From Staphylotrichum longicolle (lineage: Eukaryota > Ascomycota > Sordariomycetes > Sordariales > Chaetomiaceae): a stretch of 64,000 nt of DNA. Below the pieces are notes generated by a model, which was not told the DNA's origin, made no database searches, and saw only the letters and a program-made list of their open reading frames with translations. Each line of letters begins with the position of its first letter. Position 1 is the stretch's first letter. The translations under genes and the position numbers were made by a program. The DNA lies in NCBI GenBank assembly GCA_019096155.1, contig JAHCVI010000001.1:6014001-6078000 (forward strand), read 5' to 3'. Below, piece by piece: positions 23,231-33,615 of the stretch.

Positions 23231-23575
23231 TCATTTGTCTCGCCTATACAGCTCCTTCAGTCTGGCAAGCTGTCGCCGCACGATGCCCTTTTCCTTTTCA
23301 GCGTCGCTGTCCGAGAGTTCGAGCGAAGAGGAAGGCCTGGAGCCGTTCATGTCCTTGACGAGCTTCCGCGTCGGCGGTCTCTCTCCGGTCCAGGACGCCC
23401 GGTTTTCGACCACGGCCAGCCACGATCTGGAGTGATAGTCTGTGGGAGATGCCCGGTCACGGCATTGTTGGCTAGGTTGCTCTGCCACCGAGACGCCGGG
23501 GTCCAAGAGCGATGAGTATGCCGAGTGATCCAGCGTGGGCTTTGGGGAGTGTCGGCTGCGGAAGAACTTCGACAT
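23231..23575 (-). CDS. Small conserved-looking protein of unknown function
   Basis: One exon of 114 residues starting MSKFFRSRHSPKPTLDHSAYSSLL and ending LARLKELYRRDK. I do not recognise a named domain. The sequence is hydrophilic: a basic start, a central part with RASPTDYHSRSW, an acidic Ser/Asp/Glu patch (SLELSDSDAEKEKG), and a basic amphipathic C-terminal helix. No signal peptide or membrane segment is present. The longer frame upstream begins with non-ATG codons, so the ATG at 23575 is chosen. A telobox-like TTAGGG pair lies about 155 bases upstream. It may belong to a small fungal-specific family; this is an impression, not a search result. Confidence 0.6.
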   Translation of the reverse strand: MSKFFRSRHSPKPTLDHSAYSSLLDPGVSVAEQPSQQCRDRASPTDYHSRSWLAVVENRASWTGERPPTRKLVKDMNGSRPSSSLELSDSDAEKEKGIVRRQLARLKELYRRDK

Positions 23576-24289
23576 GATGGAGATGGGCGCGCGATCCAAC
23601 AGAGGAAGAAACTGTTGAGCAGATGTTGTCGGAACTCCGGCAGCTCTTGTTTATTACGGGCCTGGGGCGGGGACCTCTCACGAGACCTTAGCGCCCACAT
23701 CAAAGCCCCTTTGAAACCCAGACACTGGAGTAGGGTTAGGGTTGTGAGAAAGAGAAACTGTCAGCACCTTCTGGACTGTCACAGCTCGGCCTCTCAAAGG
23801 CCCCGGAGCACTCCTTTTAACCTTTATTTGACCTGCTTTGTCTGAATCCGGATATCCCGAGACTGAAGGTGCGCGTCGCGTTTCCATCATTCGCTCGAAT
23901 CAGGAGGGATCGGCCCAGTCACATTGGCTTTGTGCACCCAATGGAATCTCGCATCACCTGTCTTTGAGCAGCTGGAACAGTGGATTGGTCGCATCCAAAA
24001 CCTTGAACGCTGAGCTACACAGAAACCCCGTTTCCATTCAAGTTGCTCCCCATCAATGCCCCTAAAGACGACGGTGTTTGACTTGGCTCTGGACAGTTGG
24101 CGAATCTTTCATTGAACAGCTGGAACAAGGTGGTTACGTTGCGTAGTCGAACAATCAACCAAGAGCCGGGTGGGAGCTAGAGTATCCGGCCACTGACTGT
24201 ATATGTACAAGCTCCGGGTGCTATGGGCAGGCCTCCATGTCCGCAACAACACCCATCGTCGTCTTTTGTTTGTTGCCATCCCGCGACTC
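23576..24289. other. Intergenic with a telobox
   Basis: About 710 bases upstream of the small gene at 23231-23575 and downstream of NDUFA2. The only notable element is tagggttagggtt at 23731-23743. No gene seen. Confidence 0.5.
23731..23743 (+). promoter_or_regulatory. Telobox-like TTAGGG motif
   Basis: tagggttagggtt, two overlapping telomere-type units inside an internal promoter region. Such elements bind Tbf1/Myb-type proteins in yeasts and are common before ribosome-related genes. It is 156 bases upstream of the small gene's ATG. Confidence 0.5.
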
Positions 24290-24774
24290 CTACTCCTTGA
24301 CAAGCTTCGTAACTGCCTCCTCGATCTGCTTGTCCGAGAGACCTGTGTCACTACGATTAGCCCGTCTCCTAGCACAGCACAACTCTTGCTTTGCCAGACC
24401 GTACCTTCTAATGACTCGCTCTTCTCCTTGCCAAACGCTGCCATGGTTGTAAGCAAATCGGTCATCGGGCCCGTACCAGGGGCGGGGGATTTCGAAGCTA
24501 CGGACCGTATCTCGCATAGACCTTGGGGAGCGTGCCCTGGGCCTCCCGCAGCATGATGGGTATCGTGGGGTTGTTCTTCTTCATGATCGGATAGGCGCGC
24601 GTGAGGAAAGACCTGCATGTCAGATATCCATTAGCAAGGGTGCCGCTTCATCAAACTCTCTCCCCCCATCGAGTTGGGAGAGACGCACCTTGTCGCGGCG
24701 CTGTGCTCGCCAGTCTGGCAGAACAGGAACCGGACCTCCTTCAGGCCGTTGGCAAAAGCATATCTGCCCGACAT
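24290..24774 (-). CDS. NDUFA2: NADH:ubiquinone oxidoreductase 10.5-kDa subunit (NDUFA2/B8)
   Basis: Accessory subunit of mitochondrial complex I, with a thioredoxin-like fold in the matrix arm. Four exons, 24689-24774, 24506-24612, 24405-24437 and 24290-24342, give 92 residues, the usual length. Exon 1 reads MSGRYAFANGLKEVRFLFCQTGEHSAAT. The spliced product then gives RSFLTRAYPIMKKNNPTIPI, LREAQGTLPKVYARYAFGKEKS, SLEGLSDKQIEEAVTKLVKE, which follows the fungal 10.5-kDa subunit closely. Donors are GTGCGT, GTCCGT and GTACGG, and every junction keeps the frame. Exon 3 is only 33 nt. The gene is divergent from the pyruvate carrier, another mitochondrial gene, with CCAAT motifs between them. Confidence 0.93.
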
Positions 24775-25391
24775 CTTTGGCTGCTGGTGTCGACGGACGT
24801 GCCGGCGGGGAGTGGGTGGCTCAATTGGGGCGTCGTCGTCGCAAATTCGAAGAGAGCTGGAAGCGGGCTTTCCAGGTCGCAACAGTGATTGAGGCTTAAC
24901 CGTAATGAGGCTGATGAATTGGAGGCTTGACACTCAGTCAACCGCACGAGCCACACGGTTTCCACCCCGGATTCCCCCCAACGGACCCACTGCTGCACAC
25001 CGGCTGCGTCCAAGCGTCATCTTGTTTGCTGCCATCTTCGGAGGGTGAGTCGCCATCCTTGTCGACAATCCAAGAATTTCCAATTGGCAACCGTTGACAA
25101 TTGGGGGTCACAAGTCTCACAGTCCTCTCCACTCATTGTATGTTTCGCCGTTCTCCCCCAACATTGTTACCCATTCCGACTGACAAATCCCATTCACAGC
25201 CCTTTATTTGACCCGTCGAATTGACAGCGTCCCCGTTTCGCTGTCCGACAACCGGAGTCCGCCCTCCCAACAAACTCACAACCCTCTGGCACGCGATCAA
25301 CGCGCGCCGGATCGCCATATTCCGACCATCCTCAGCGTCGCATAATCCCACCAACCTTCCCCAGCAACCCTTAAACCCCAGAAACTCAGCC
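24775..25391. promoter_or_regulatory. Bidirectional promoter NDUFA2 / pyruvate carrier with CCAAT boxes
   Basis: 617 bases separate two divergent mitochondrial genes. CCAAT or its reverse ATTGG occurs at 24824-24828, 24918-24922, 25080-25087 (overlapping in both directions) and 25100-25104. The CCAAT-binding HAP complex is a known activator of respiratory genes in fungi. Joint control of the two genes is an inference. Confidence 0.5.
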
Positions 25392-26045
25392 ATGTCGCCG
25401 TCAAGCAACTTCTTCCGCGCGGCCCGGCCGGCCTTCCGCGCCCGCGAGTTCTTCTTCCGCCCCAAGCAGGGCAGCAGCGCCCGCTTCCAGAGCACAGCCG
25501 CCGGCGCGGGGTCGTCCGAGTCGTGGGCCAAGCGCATGTGGAACAGCCCCGTCGGGTTGAAGACGGTGCATTTCTGGTATGCCCCCCCCCCCCCCCCCCC
25601 TTTTTCCATGAGTAATCTTGTCCGTCCGTTGGTTGTGACGGAGGCGGCTAACATGGTAATTTGCGCGCAGGGCGCCCGTGATGAAGTGGGCTCTGGTCCT
25701 GGCCGGCGTGTCCGACTTTGCGCGCCCCGCCGAGAAGCTCTCGCTGACGCAGAACGCGGCCCTGACCACGACGGGTCTGATCTGGACGCGGTGGTGCTTG
25801 ATTATCAAGCCCAAGAACTATCTGTGCGTTGCCTCCCCTCCCCCCCCCCCTTCCTCTCAAAATATGATAAGAGAGAAAGACTAATCATGTTTGCGGGACA
25901 AAACAGCCTCGCGGCGGTCAACTTCTTCCTCGGCATCGTCGGCATCGTCCAGTGCACGCGCATCGGCCTCTATCACCAGTCGCAGAAGGGCAAGAGCTTG
26001 GCCGACAAGGCGGAGGAGGTCAAGGAGGCCGTTGTCAAGTCATAG
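25392..26045 (+). CDS. MPC2: Mitochondrial pyruvate carrier subunit (MPC2 type)
   Basis: Inner-membrane subunit of the heterodimer that brings pyruvate into the matrix. Exons 25392-25576, 25671-25823 and 25907-26045 give 158 residues. The N-terminus is Arg/Phe/Ala-rich (FFRAARPAFRAREFFFRPKQ), typical of import signals. WNSPVGLKTVHFWAPVMKWALVLAGVSDFARP and LSLTQNAALTTTGLIWTRWCLIIKPKNYLLAAVNFFLGIVG are the hallmark MPC helices. The C-terminus is polar (SLADKAEEVKEAVVKS). Intron 1 has a 19-base poly-C just after its donor and intron 2 an 11-base poly-C; both have CTAAC/CTAAT branch sites near the acceptor. The partner subunit MPC1 is not in this window. Confidence 0.94.
   Translation: MSPSSNFFRAARPAFRAREFFFRPKQGSSARFQSTAAGAGSSESWAKRMWNSPVGLKTVHFWYAPPPPPPFSMSNLVRPLVVTEAANMVICAQGARDEVGSGPGRRVRLCAPRREALADAERGPDHDGSDLDAVVLDYQAQELSVRCLPSPPPFLSKYDKRERLIMFAGQNSLAAVNFFLGIVGIVQCTRIGLYHQSQKGKSLADKAEEVKEAVVKS
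25582..25600 (+). repeat. 19-base poly-C tract in MPC intron 1
   Basis: An uninterrupted run of C starts five bases after the GT of the donor GTATGC. Such runs are length-unstable and hard to sequence. A second run of 11 C is at 25840-25850 in intron 2. Confidence 0.9.
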
Positions 26046-26735
26046 AGGGGGATGTGTGCTTTGCTGAGGGATGGGGCGGGACGTAGAGAAGACTGAGAAA
26101 AGGCGGCACCTACTATGGGGCGGTGAATAGCAGCGACGGCTGCTGATGGGTGTAGTTGGGCGAATGCCTCGTCTGAAGCGGAGTAAGTCGTGGACAGGGG
26201 ATTCGTTTGGTAGGATTGGGACACGGGAAAAGGATGGCAGATGACACATACTGGTCTTGAGGTGTCTGGGTTGTGTACAACAGGCGCTGACTTCCAGCGT
26301 GGTATTGAGTTCAGCTTTGGCGGAGCATGCTCTGTGTTTGCATGGCGTTTTGCACATGTACAGGTACAGCTTGCAGGGGAGTGGCATCGGGAGGGGCGGC
26401 TTAGAGAACCGAGGGTTTGCAACAAATCGGACAGATCTGGAGATGTTCACTGTCGTGTCATTCCGAATAAACCAAGTGTGTTTTGTAGCTACTCCATTCG
26501 CATTGCTTAAGAATGATGCTGCTACTCAGGTCTATTCTGCGACACACAAACCGTCCGTTATATATGCTGCCGTCATTCGCTACAACCAGGCAGACCCAGC
26601 CTGCCCAAAAAGAATCGCTACCGAGGGGATATCAGCTTACACGCCATGCACGCTAACTCTGTCGTCAGAACCATCCAAGAAGAAAAGTGCCGATAAAAGG
26701 ACAACGAAAGACGCTCGACCCGACGAGAAGGGATA
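26046..26735. other. Convergent 3' flank
   Basis: 690 bases between the pyruvate carrier and pantothenate kinase stops. No gene seen. Confidence 0.6.
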
Positions 26736-28440
26736 TCACTCAACAACCGCCTCTGGCCCATTCACGGTTCCATTCACCCTCGCACCCCCATTCCCCTCCA
26801 CCGCGGCTGTCGCCCCTCCGGCATCCCTGCTGCTCCTCGCCCTCAGCCTCAACTCCAGCGGGACGGCCGGCAGCTCGTCAAAGCTGCCCCTCCTGCCCCA
26901 GTTTCTCGGCTGCCTCTTAAGGAAGGCGCCCACGGCGCCCAGGTACCCCTCGTGGCGGAGGAAGTAGGCCTGCTTGGCGCCCTTGGACCAGAACTTGATG
27001 GCGTAGCTGAGCGTGTTCATGGTCTGCGGATGACCACGGATGAAGGAGCCGCCAAAGTAGATGTGGGAGAGCCCGTGAATCTGGGACTGGAGGTAGGCAA
27101 TCTGGCCAATGTTGTTGGAGATGGCGTACAGGAGGGAGACGGAGATGTCGGCGGCGCCGAACGGGCGGCATTCGTCGTGGGAGAAGGGCGAGGGCCCGTC
27201 TTCTTGGGAGGGGCCGTCGGGGGACTGCGGTGATTGGGGCTCGTCATGGTGGTGGTTGTTGGGGTGGTGTTGGTCCTTGTGCCGCTGGCCGCCGCTGTCT
27301 TCGGCTTCCTGCTCGGCTTGCCGCTTCTTGCGGAAGACCTTGCCGAACGAGCTGGCAATGGTGGTGCTCTTCAGCCCGATTTTGCCGTAGTCGGTGCCGT
27401 AAATGTCACCCACGAGCATGTCGACCTTGGAGTTGTCTCCTTGCGAGGCGAGCTCCAGCATCTCGTCAAAGGTGCGCGCCCCTGTCAGCAGGCTGAGCAG
27501 GCCCCACAGCGTACCGCCGCCGAGTGATGTGCCGCCGACGCGCTCGTACTCGCGCGGGCCTGATACCTTCAGAAAAGACACACCGGAGCCGATGTTAACG
27601 AGGAGGTAGGGGTAAACGTTCTCGGCCGGCTCGACAAAGTGCATAGGGTTCGTCTCGGAGTAGGTGAAGACCTCGCGCGGGATCTCGGTGATGAAAAAAT
27701 CGAGACCGATAATCAAGCACTCCATCTCGTCTTCCCTCAGCACGTCCACCCCAAGCACATCGCGGATCTTATCGTAGAACTTGTATGCGCCACCCCCGGT
27801 CGCCATCACGCACAGCTCGCTGGTCGACCGGGAGGAGCCCTTGCCGTGCCCGTTGAGTTCCAGATGCTTATCCTTGAGACGGCGCATATAGTCGAGGCAT
27901 TCGTCGATGCGGTCCGTCTCGAAACTGAGAAAGTTGAGCCGCCCACCGGGCTCCATGGAATGCGCCTCGCGCGAGAAGTAGACAAGCTTGGCAAGGGAAC
28001 CGCCAATCTGGGACAGGGCTGAGGGTCAGCGCAGCTCGGCAGCGGCAAAAGCACGATGACATCATCGGCAGCAAAGGGTAAAAAAAGAAGAAGAACCTCA
28101 GGGGGAAACCACATACATCGATTGCGATATGGCTCACCACGGCGGTGTGGTTTGGTAGTCGGATGTCCTTGGTCTCGTGACGGCCGGGCGACCCGCTGCG
28201 GCCATCGGGGGTGGTGGGCGTGGCCGTGTCCTGGTCGACGATGAAGGCACCCTTGACATTGATCCGAACGGAGCCCGGGTGGCTCAGGGTCTCGTCGATC
28301 TCGGCAGTATCCGCATTCGCGGTACGAGGACGGGTGGTGGAGGTCAACAAAGTGGCGCTGGCGTCTTCTCGGTGTTGCTGCTCCCGGGCCTCCACCGGCG
28401 CCCGGCGCGGAGGGTCGGCCTGGTAGATATCGCTCGGCAT
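26736..28440 (-). CDS. panK: Pantothenate kinase, eukaryotic type II
   Basis: Phosphorylates pantothenate, the first and rate-limiting step of coenzyme A synthesis, and is usually feedback-inhibited by acyl-CoA. Exons 28117-28440 and 26736-28007 give 531 residues. The actin-fold phosphate loop spans the junction (SHIAIDIGGSLAKLVYFS). Then come MATGGGAYKFYDKI, LIIGLDFF, VNIGSGVSFLKV, and RVGGTSLGGGTLWGLLSLLTGA, the family signatures. A Gln/His/Asp-rich insertion (about 325-365) is low-complexity. ADISVSLLYAISNNIGQIAYL and HIYFGGSFIRGHPQTMNTLSYAI close the fold. The N-terminal 100 residues are a variable, probably disordered tail with THHLP-type ordinary fungal sequence. The C-terminus, beyond the kinase fold, is Arg/Ala/Gly-rich. 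Confidence 0.94.
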
Positions 28441-29196
28441 GGTCAAACCGACTTGCCTGGACGGAATTCTGGGAGAGGACGGATACGGCCAGGTAAATCA
28501 GGGAGGTCTCATAGGAATGTCCATCGGAGTGGGTTTTCGGCGCTGGCGAGGCCGAATGCAGTGCAAGGCTTATAAAAACGGGAATGCTCAGAATTACATT
28601 GTAGAACTCATCCCGCCGAGTTTCGGTTGACTGCGGCCGGGCAAAAAAGAAGGGGAGCCAAGGACAAGGCGGGCGCCTGCCGGTTATCGATAAGAATGCC
28701 CACCATTTTCCCGAGGTTGTGGTCCAAAGGGGAAACCGCAGGCGTGGGCGGCCAATGGTCATCGCCCCTGTGGTGCTGTCTTTCGGCCAACGTCAGCCGA
28801 CTTGACATCCGCTGACAAAGGTCAGCCGGGCACGGCTGAAGGGAGTCTGGCGATTCGGGCATTCTGGACGGTCATACATGATCCATCCCTCCATCTCCGC
28901 ACTTTTGCCCATCGAGGCGTGAGATCCATGGATGGTCAATGTCCAATGCTTCTCAAGTGCGAAAGTCCAATCCACAGGCCGGCGCTAACTATTTCTCAAC
29001 GAAAGGATCGATAGGTGGTGTCCATGCTTTTTTGTACAACAAAAGAACCTAACTTGTATGGTATTGTGGGCAGAAACATCGAACCATTCATTGCCTTAGT
29101 TAAGAAACGGGCATGGTCTGGACTCGGAAAGACAAAAAAAATGTAACACACAGACCGGCTAGAATTACATTATCCCAAGTCAGACACAGAAGTCAA
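28441..29196. other. Intergenic, no gene seen
   Basis: 756 bases upstream of pantothenate kinase and downstream of the RGS gene. No coding or RNA gene pattern seen. Confidence 0.5.
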
Positions 29197-30793
29197 TCAG
29201 AAAAACCCACCCGCCGGCACCGCGACAAACACCCCCGTCAGCACTGCCGAGCAGACCACCGAGAAGAGGATGCTCTGCACAAAGATGGTGTCCTGGATCT
29301 GCCGCAGCGCGGGCTCCTCCACCCACACCTCGCGGTCAAACACCTTGCGCACAATGTTGCGCTTCCGGTACCGCACCACCCACGGCTCGTCCTCGTAGCT
29401 GTTGGCCGACCCGAAGCTGTTGAACGAGTTCTTGGAGATGCTGATGGCGTCCTCGTCGTCGTCGAGGTCCGAGACGAAGAGCTCCCAGGGGCGGATGTGG
29501 CGATGGTGCAGGCCGTGGAGGACGACGCACTGGCAAAAAGGAAGTGATCATGTTAGCCGATGCTCTGCCCTGATCTGCTCTGCCCTGATCTGCCCTGCCC
29601 TGCCCATAACCGGGCGTGCTCCCAAACAAATTTGAGGAAATCAGAAGAGTATGTAAATGCACGTACCATCCCCTTGTACGCAGCCACCAGCGTCGCAATG
29701 CCAATGACCCACGCGATGGCCGCCAGCGCGCGGTACCCCCTGCCGGCGCCCGACAGCGTCAGCAGCACGGCGGCCACCAAGCCGAGCGCGATGGTGCCCA
29801 CGCCCAGCCCCCGCGCGAAGACGACGCGCGCCCGGTTGCCGTTGCAGATGCTCCAGCGGATGAAGTTGGGGTGCGCCTGCTGCCGCAGTATCGCCTCGGT
29901 CAGTCGCGCGATGAGCCGGAACGCCGACGGGTGCGTCGTGCGCGAGAGCGCGTGCAGCACCGTCTTTTGCTCGTAGTCGGACAGGTTGAGCTGCCGCGGC
30001 GCGCCGTCCATGATGTAGGTGGCGATGACCCGGTCGATCTCCTTGCGGAAGGGCTGGATCGTGACTGTCTCGTGTGTTAGTTTGACGACTGAGGATAGGG
30101 GGGGGGGGGGGGGGGGGTGAGGGTGAGAGTTGCTTACAAGGTGCTTTTACTCCTGCGGCTGAGAATGCTTGGTTTGCGAGAGTCGTGCTGGTGAGGCTCC
30201 TCGTTAGTACAACTTTACATGGTTCAGCCTCCTGGAGGGGATACGAACTGCGACTCCTGAGTGACAGTGAAGGATCCTTTCCCGGAACTGGTGGCCCTCT
30301 CAAAGTCGGTGCCTTTGAATACTTCGGCAACCTCCTTCGGCGCTCGTCGTGCCTTCTCGGCATGGTCCTTCTTGATACGAGCGACAGCCTCATCTTCCAT
30401 GGTCTGGGTCCACTCCGGGGCCAGCGCGAGGTCTGCCGTTTTGGCGTCGGCGAAGCGACGCTCGTAGTCGCGGTACCAGAGGAAGAACTGCAGGTTCTCT
30501 GCTGACCGTTCGACGTAGATGAGGTAGTTCATGAAGTCGCGGATCGTGCAGGGCTATGTCTCTTTGTCAATACGAGTCCGGAGGCACACAAGACACAAAC
30601 ATACTGGGCAGGTTCCTCCCTCCATGATCCTGTCGAAACTGAGTGCCGAAGGGATCCCCCCTGAGCTGCCCGACCTAACAGGCCTCAGCGAGTCTCCCGA
30701 TGTGCTGCCATTTTGGAGCGAGACTTCACTGCTGCCAGAGTTGGGCCTCTCGACATGAGCCGGCCGGCGATACGTGAGCGGTAGCAGACCCAT
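29197..30793 (-). CDS. RGS-domain membrane protein, Rax1-like
   Basis: Five exons (30605-30793, 30249-30553, 30138-30187, 29667-30064, 29197-29529) give 424 residues, close to yeast Rax1. A Ser/Gly-rich N-terminus leads into an RGS-like helix bundle (FDRIMEGGTCPPCTIRDFMNYL, ENLQFFLWYRDYERRF; then APFTIQPFRKEIDRVIATY and HPSAFRLIARLTEAIL). Three membrane segments follow: VVFARGLGVGTIALGLVAAVLL, ALAAIAWVIGIATLVAAY and ILFSVVCSAVLTGVFVAV. Rax1 marks bud sites in yeast; family members in moulds affect G-protein signalling and development. The function here is inferred. The donor of intron 2 is taken as GTTCGT and the branch as TACTAACG; with this choice every exon stays in frame. Intron 3 holds a 20-base poly-G on the plus strand, and intron 4 a 15-base tandem repeat. 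Confidence 0.86.
29561..29605. repeat. 15-bp tandem repeat in an intron of the RGS gene
   Basis: TGCTCTGCCCTGATC is present twice exactly, then a third diverged copy TGCCCTGCCCTGCCC. It lies inside intron 4 (29530-29666). Confidence 0.85.
30098..30117. repeat. 20-base poly-G (poly-C in the transcript) in an intron of the RGS gene
   Basis: Uninterrupted run within intron 3 (30065-30137). In the transcript it is C20, about 20 nt downstream of the donor GTAAGC, an arrangement like that in the pyruvate carrier intron. Confidence 0.9.
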
Positions 30794-33011
30794 GTTGACC
30801 TGAAGTAAGGGACTGGATGAAAGTTCCTGTGACTAGCCGCAGGAAAGGGGGCAAACGAGGGACAGAGGCACTAATATATATTCAACCTGCCGGGTGGTTT
30901 ACTTGCAGGGTACATAGGTGGGATATGAACACAAGAAACAACGGCGTCGAGGCCAAGAAGCGGCAAGGACGCCCACAGCGGGCGGGAGGGGGATAAGAAA
31001 GGCCGGCGAGGCACCGGCGTGTAAGCTAAGAATGCGTGGGCGGGGATTAAGCAAGGAAAAACACTGCAAGATAGAACCCCTGCTAGGTCCAAGTGGATGT
31101 CCAACTTCCCAGGCAGGGCTATTCTCTGGTACCTTATCTGCACGTTGTCGGCCTGTGGTGTGGCCGAGATGTGGGAACCAGTTTCCCACCGTTGGTACGA
31201 AGGAGAAACATGGTTGGAAGCTTCAGCGACGCACGGGCTCAGTCGTGAAAGTTACCATGGGATAGGTTCTTTGCGCCTCACATGCCGAGCGTCATCGTCT
31301 GTCTCGAGGCTGCCCAGAGCCGGATGCCCCTCGTCAACCATTGACTTTTGCAGCTTGTTGCAGCCGTGCTGCAGCGTCTTGCAGCGAGGACTGAGACATT
31401 GTGCGGGAGATTGGCCACACAAGTCCCTTGGTTAGCTGCGGCTTCTGCTCTTTTTTTGTCATCCGCCTGCACGTGTGTGCGCAGACAAAGCAAAAGTGAC
31501 AATGAAACGGACAGGGGAGGATCGAGACTCGAGGGCAATTGGCATGCGAGCTTGCGTTGGCGGATCGAGCCCGGTGGTGGGAAACAACCCGGGAGTTCCA
31601 GGTTGCAGTTGACTTCGCCGATCAGAGCCAACCTTGCAAGAGTCTCGCCAATCAAAGGCCTGCGATGCGCCAGCTTCACAGATCAGCTCCCCACACGACA
31701 ACCCAGCGCTCCGGATTTTGACCCCTGCTCCGGCAGACCTGCCCAATCCAGCACCCAACATCGAAATGAGCGACAAGGGGTCTAAGTCCCATGCTCAAGA
31801 CCGGCTCAGCCCGGCAAACGCGATCTGACATTTGTCCCAGGATCGATCAAGATCGAGAAAAAAAAAATGCGGTTCGATCTCCACAGAAACCGACGCTGGC
31901 CATCCATCGTGCACTGGCCCCTTCCTCTCCTCGCTGAGCCTTCGCTGACTGAGCCTGGACCTGTGCCTGGACCAAACCGTCCGGTCTCAACCGTGGGCGG
32001 TTGGAAATCGAAATCGAAAAACAGGACCAGGCACATCTCGTCATCCAACCAGTCGTCCAGCTTTGCGAACTAATCGTGATAGTGGCTGCAGCACAAACCC
32101 ACCGTTCCCGGAAGCCACAACCTTCAAAAAAAAAAGCATGGAAAATCCTCCGAGTTCTCTGGGCCCTTCTGGGCCTCACTTTTGTCTCAGGATTTGTCGT
32201 TCTTGGGGCGGGGCCTCGGTGGCTTTTTGGACGCAGTCTGGCAGTTCATCCAACGAGCGCATTTCCAAGTGAGCCTAGCTTCTCAGCCATCCAGGTGACG
32301 GCATGCCGGACTCGAGCCCGATTGCTTCCCGGGAGCGGCGGCCCATCACGTCACCCAATATCAACGCGGGAACCTCGATGGCTTTCTATGCACGTCAATA
32401 AAAGGGACACTGACTGCATATAACTTTTGAAGAGGTGTCTCAGGTGTGCGGTGACTCTTTCAGTGCATGTGTTTTGGGAAACGGTCTCTAATATCTCAGT
32501 CTTGGCTGGCGCCCAAAAGCAATGGAACAGTCTCTTGTTCCCTCCCTCTGCTGTCCCTCACCGAAGCCAAGCGACAGGAATAACGTTACCCTCAACAGCG
32601 AAAGCCTTGATCAGAATCTCGACATGTTGTTGTTCTCGGTACGCATCTGCAGCGAGTTTGTTCGTTAATAGTTTTCCGCTCAAATATCGACATTGAGGAA
32701 AAGAATGCAGCATGACATCCTCGCAGCCTGGTCCAGCGCCGAGAGACATACCTCGGTTGCTCTTTTCAAAGATGACGAACCTGCTACTGTGTTTGGCCAA
32801 TCGTTCGGTAGATCGAGCCACCCTCCATGTTCGCCGATACTGCATGCAGTCTTTCATGACAAAATCGCGTTGCTAGCAACATGGCAGGCACTGGACCCCT
32901 CAATGTCTCGCCTCCTCGAGCTCCTGCAGCTTCCATCTTAAGACATGTGGCGTTCAGGGCACCACCACAAGCGCCCGGCAGCAAGCCTCAACTCGCTGGT
33001 TCACTTCATCC
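30794..33011. other. Long intergenic stretch, no gene seen
   Basis: About 2.2 kb upstream of the RGS gene and downstream of the DUF1348 gene. Open frames are short, without motifs and without joining splice signals. No tRNA-like cloverleaf or snoRNA box pair was found. Confidence 0.5.
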
Positions 33012-33615
33012 CTACCAGTGCTTCTCACTGATCTCTACAGATTCGACGTCCACCCCGTCCCTGAACCACCTCTCCCCCTCCTCAATCTTGACATCATTCC
33101 CACTCATCTGCCTCTTCCTCATGAGCCCATTCTCAGCGAACGTCCAGTCCTCCAGCCCATACGTCCGCCACCACTGGCCTGTCTCGTCCTTCCACTCATA
33201 CCAAAACTGTACAGCAATCTGCGTTTCGTATGAGCCACGGTTCACTTTTTTGCCCTAGGCAGGAAACAGGTTGAGGCAGGAAGGTCGACAGACCTTGTCG
33301 TCCGTAAAAGCAAACAACTCCTTCCTCAGACGATACTCCCCCTCCTTGGCCCACTTCTTGCGGAGGAAGTCCACAATCGCTTCGCGCCCCTGGAGGAAGG
33401 TGTCGCGGTTGCGCCAGATGGAGTCTGGGGTGTAGGCGAGCTGGACAAACTCTGGGTTTCTGGGCGTGGACAGATTAAAACAGGACTCTTGGCAACCGTT
33501 TTGAGAGTCGAGGAACAGCTCACTTGGTGTTCCATGCCGCTTGGGCAACCTTGACTTTCTGCTGGGCTGTCTCCCGGGTGAAAGGGGGGAAGGGGGGTTT
33601 GGGCTCGGCTGCCAT
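33012..33615 (-). CDS. DUF1348 / SnoaL-like NTF2-fold protein
   Basis: Exons 33524-33615, 33294-33459 and 33012-33254 give 166 residues. The product starts MAAEPKPPFPPFTRETAQQKVKVAQAAWNTKNPEFV. It carries the family's conserved LAYTPDSIWRNRDTFLQGREAIVDFLRKKWAKE, then YRLRKELFAFTDDK, then IAVQFWYEWKDETGQWWRTYGLEDWTFAENGLM. This is the DUF1348 family, a cone-shaped NTF2-like fold related to SnoaL and ketosteroid isomerase. No enzymatic activity is established for it. The protein is soluble and probably cytosolic, with no signal peptide. Donors GTGAGC and GTCTGT and acceptors CAG and TAG all keep the frame. The length is normal for the family. Confidence 0.9.

Noticed and set aside
29571..29606. 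CRISPR-like or minisatellite array in the RGS intron
   Set aside because: Only two to three adjacent copies with no spacers; a simple tandem repeat.
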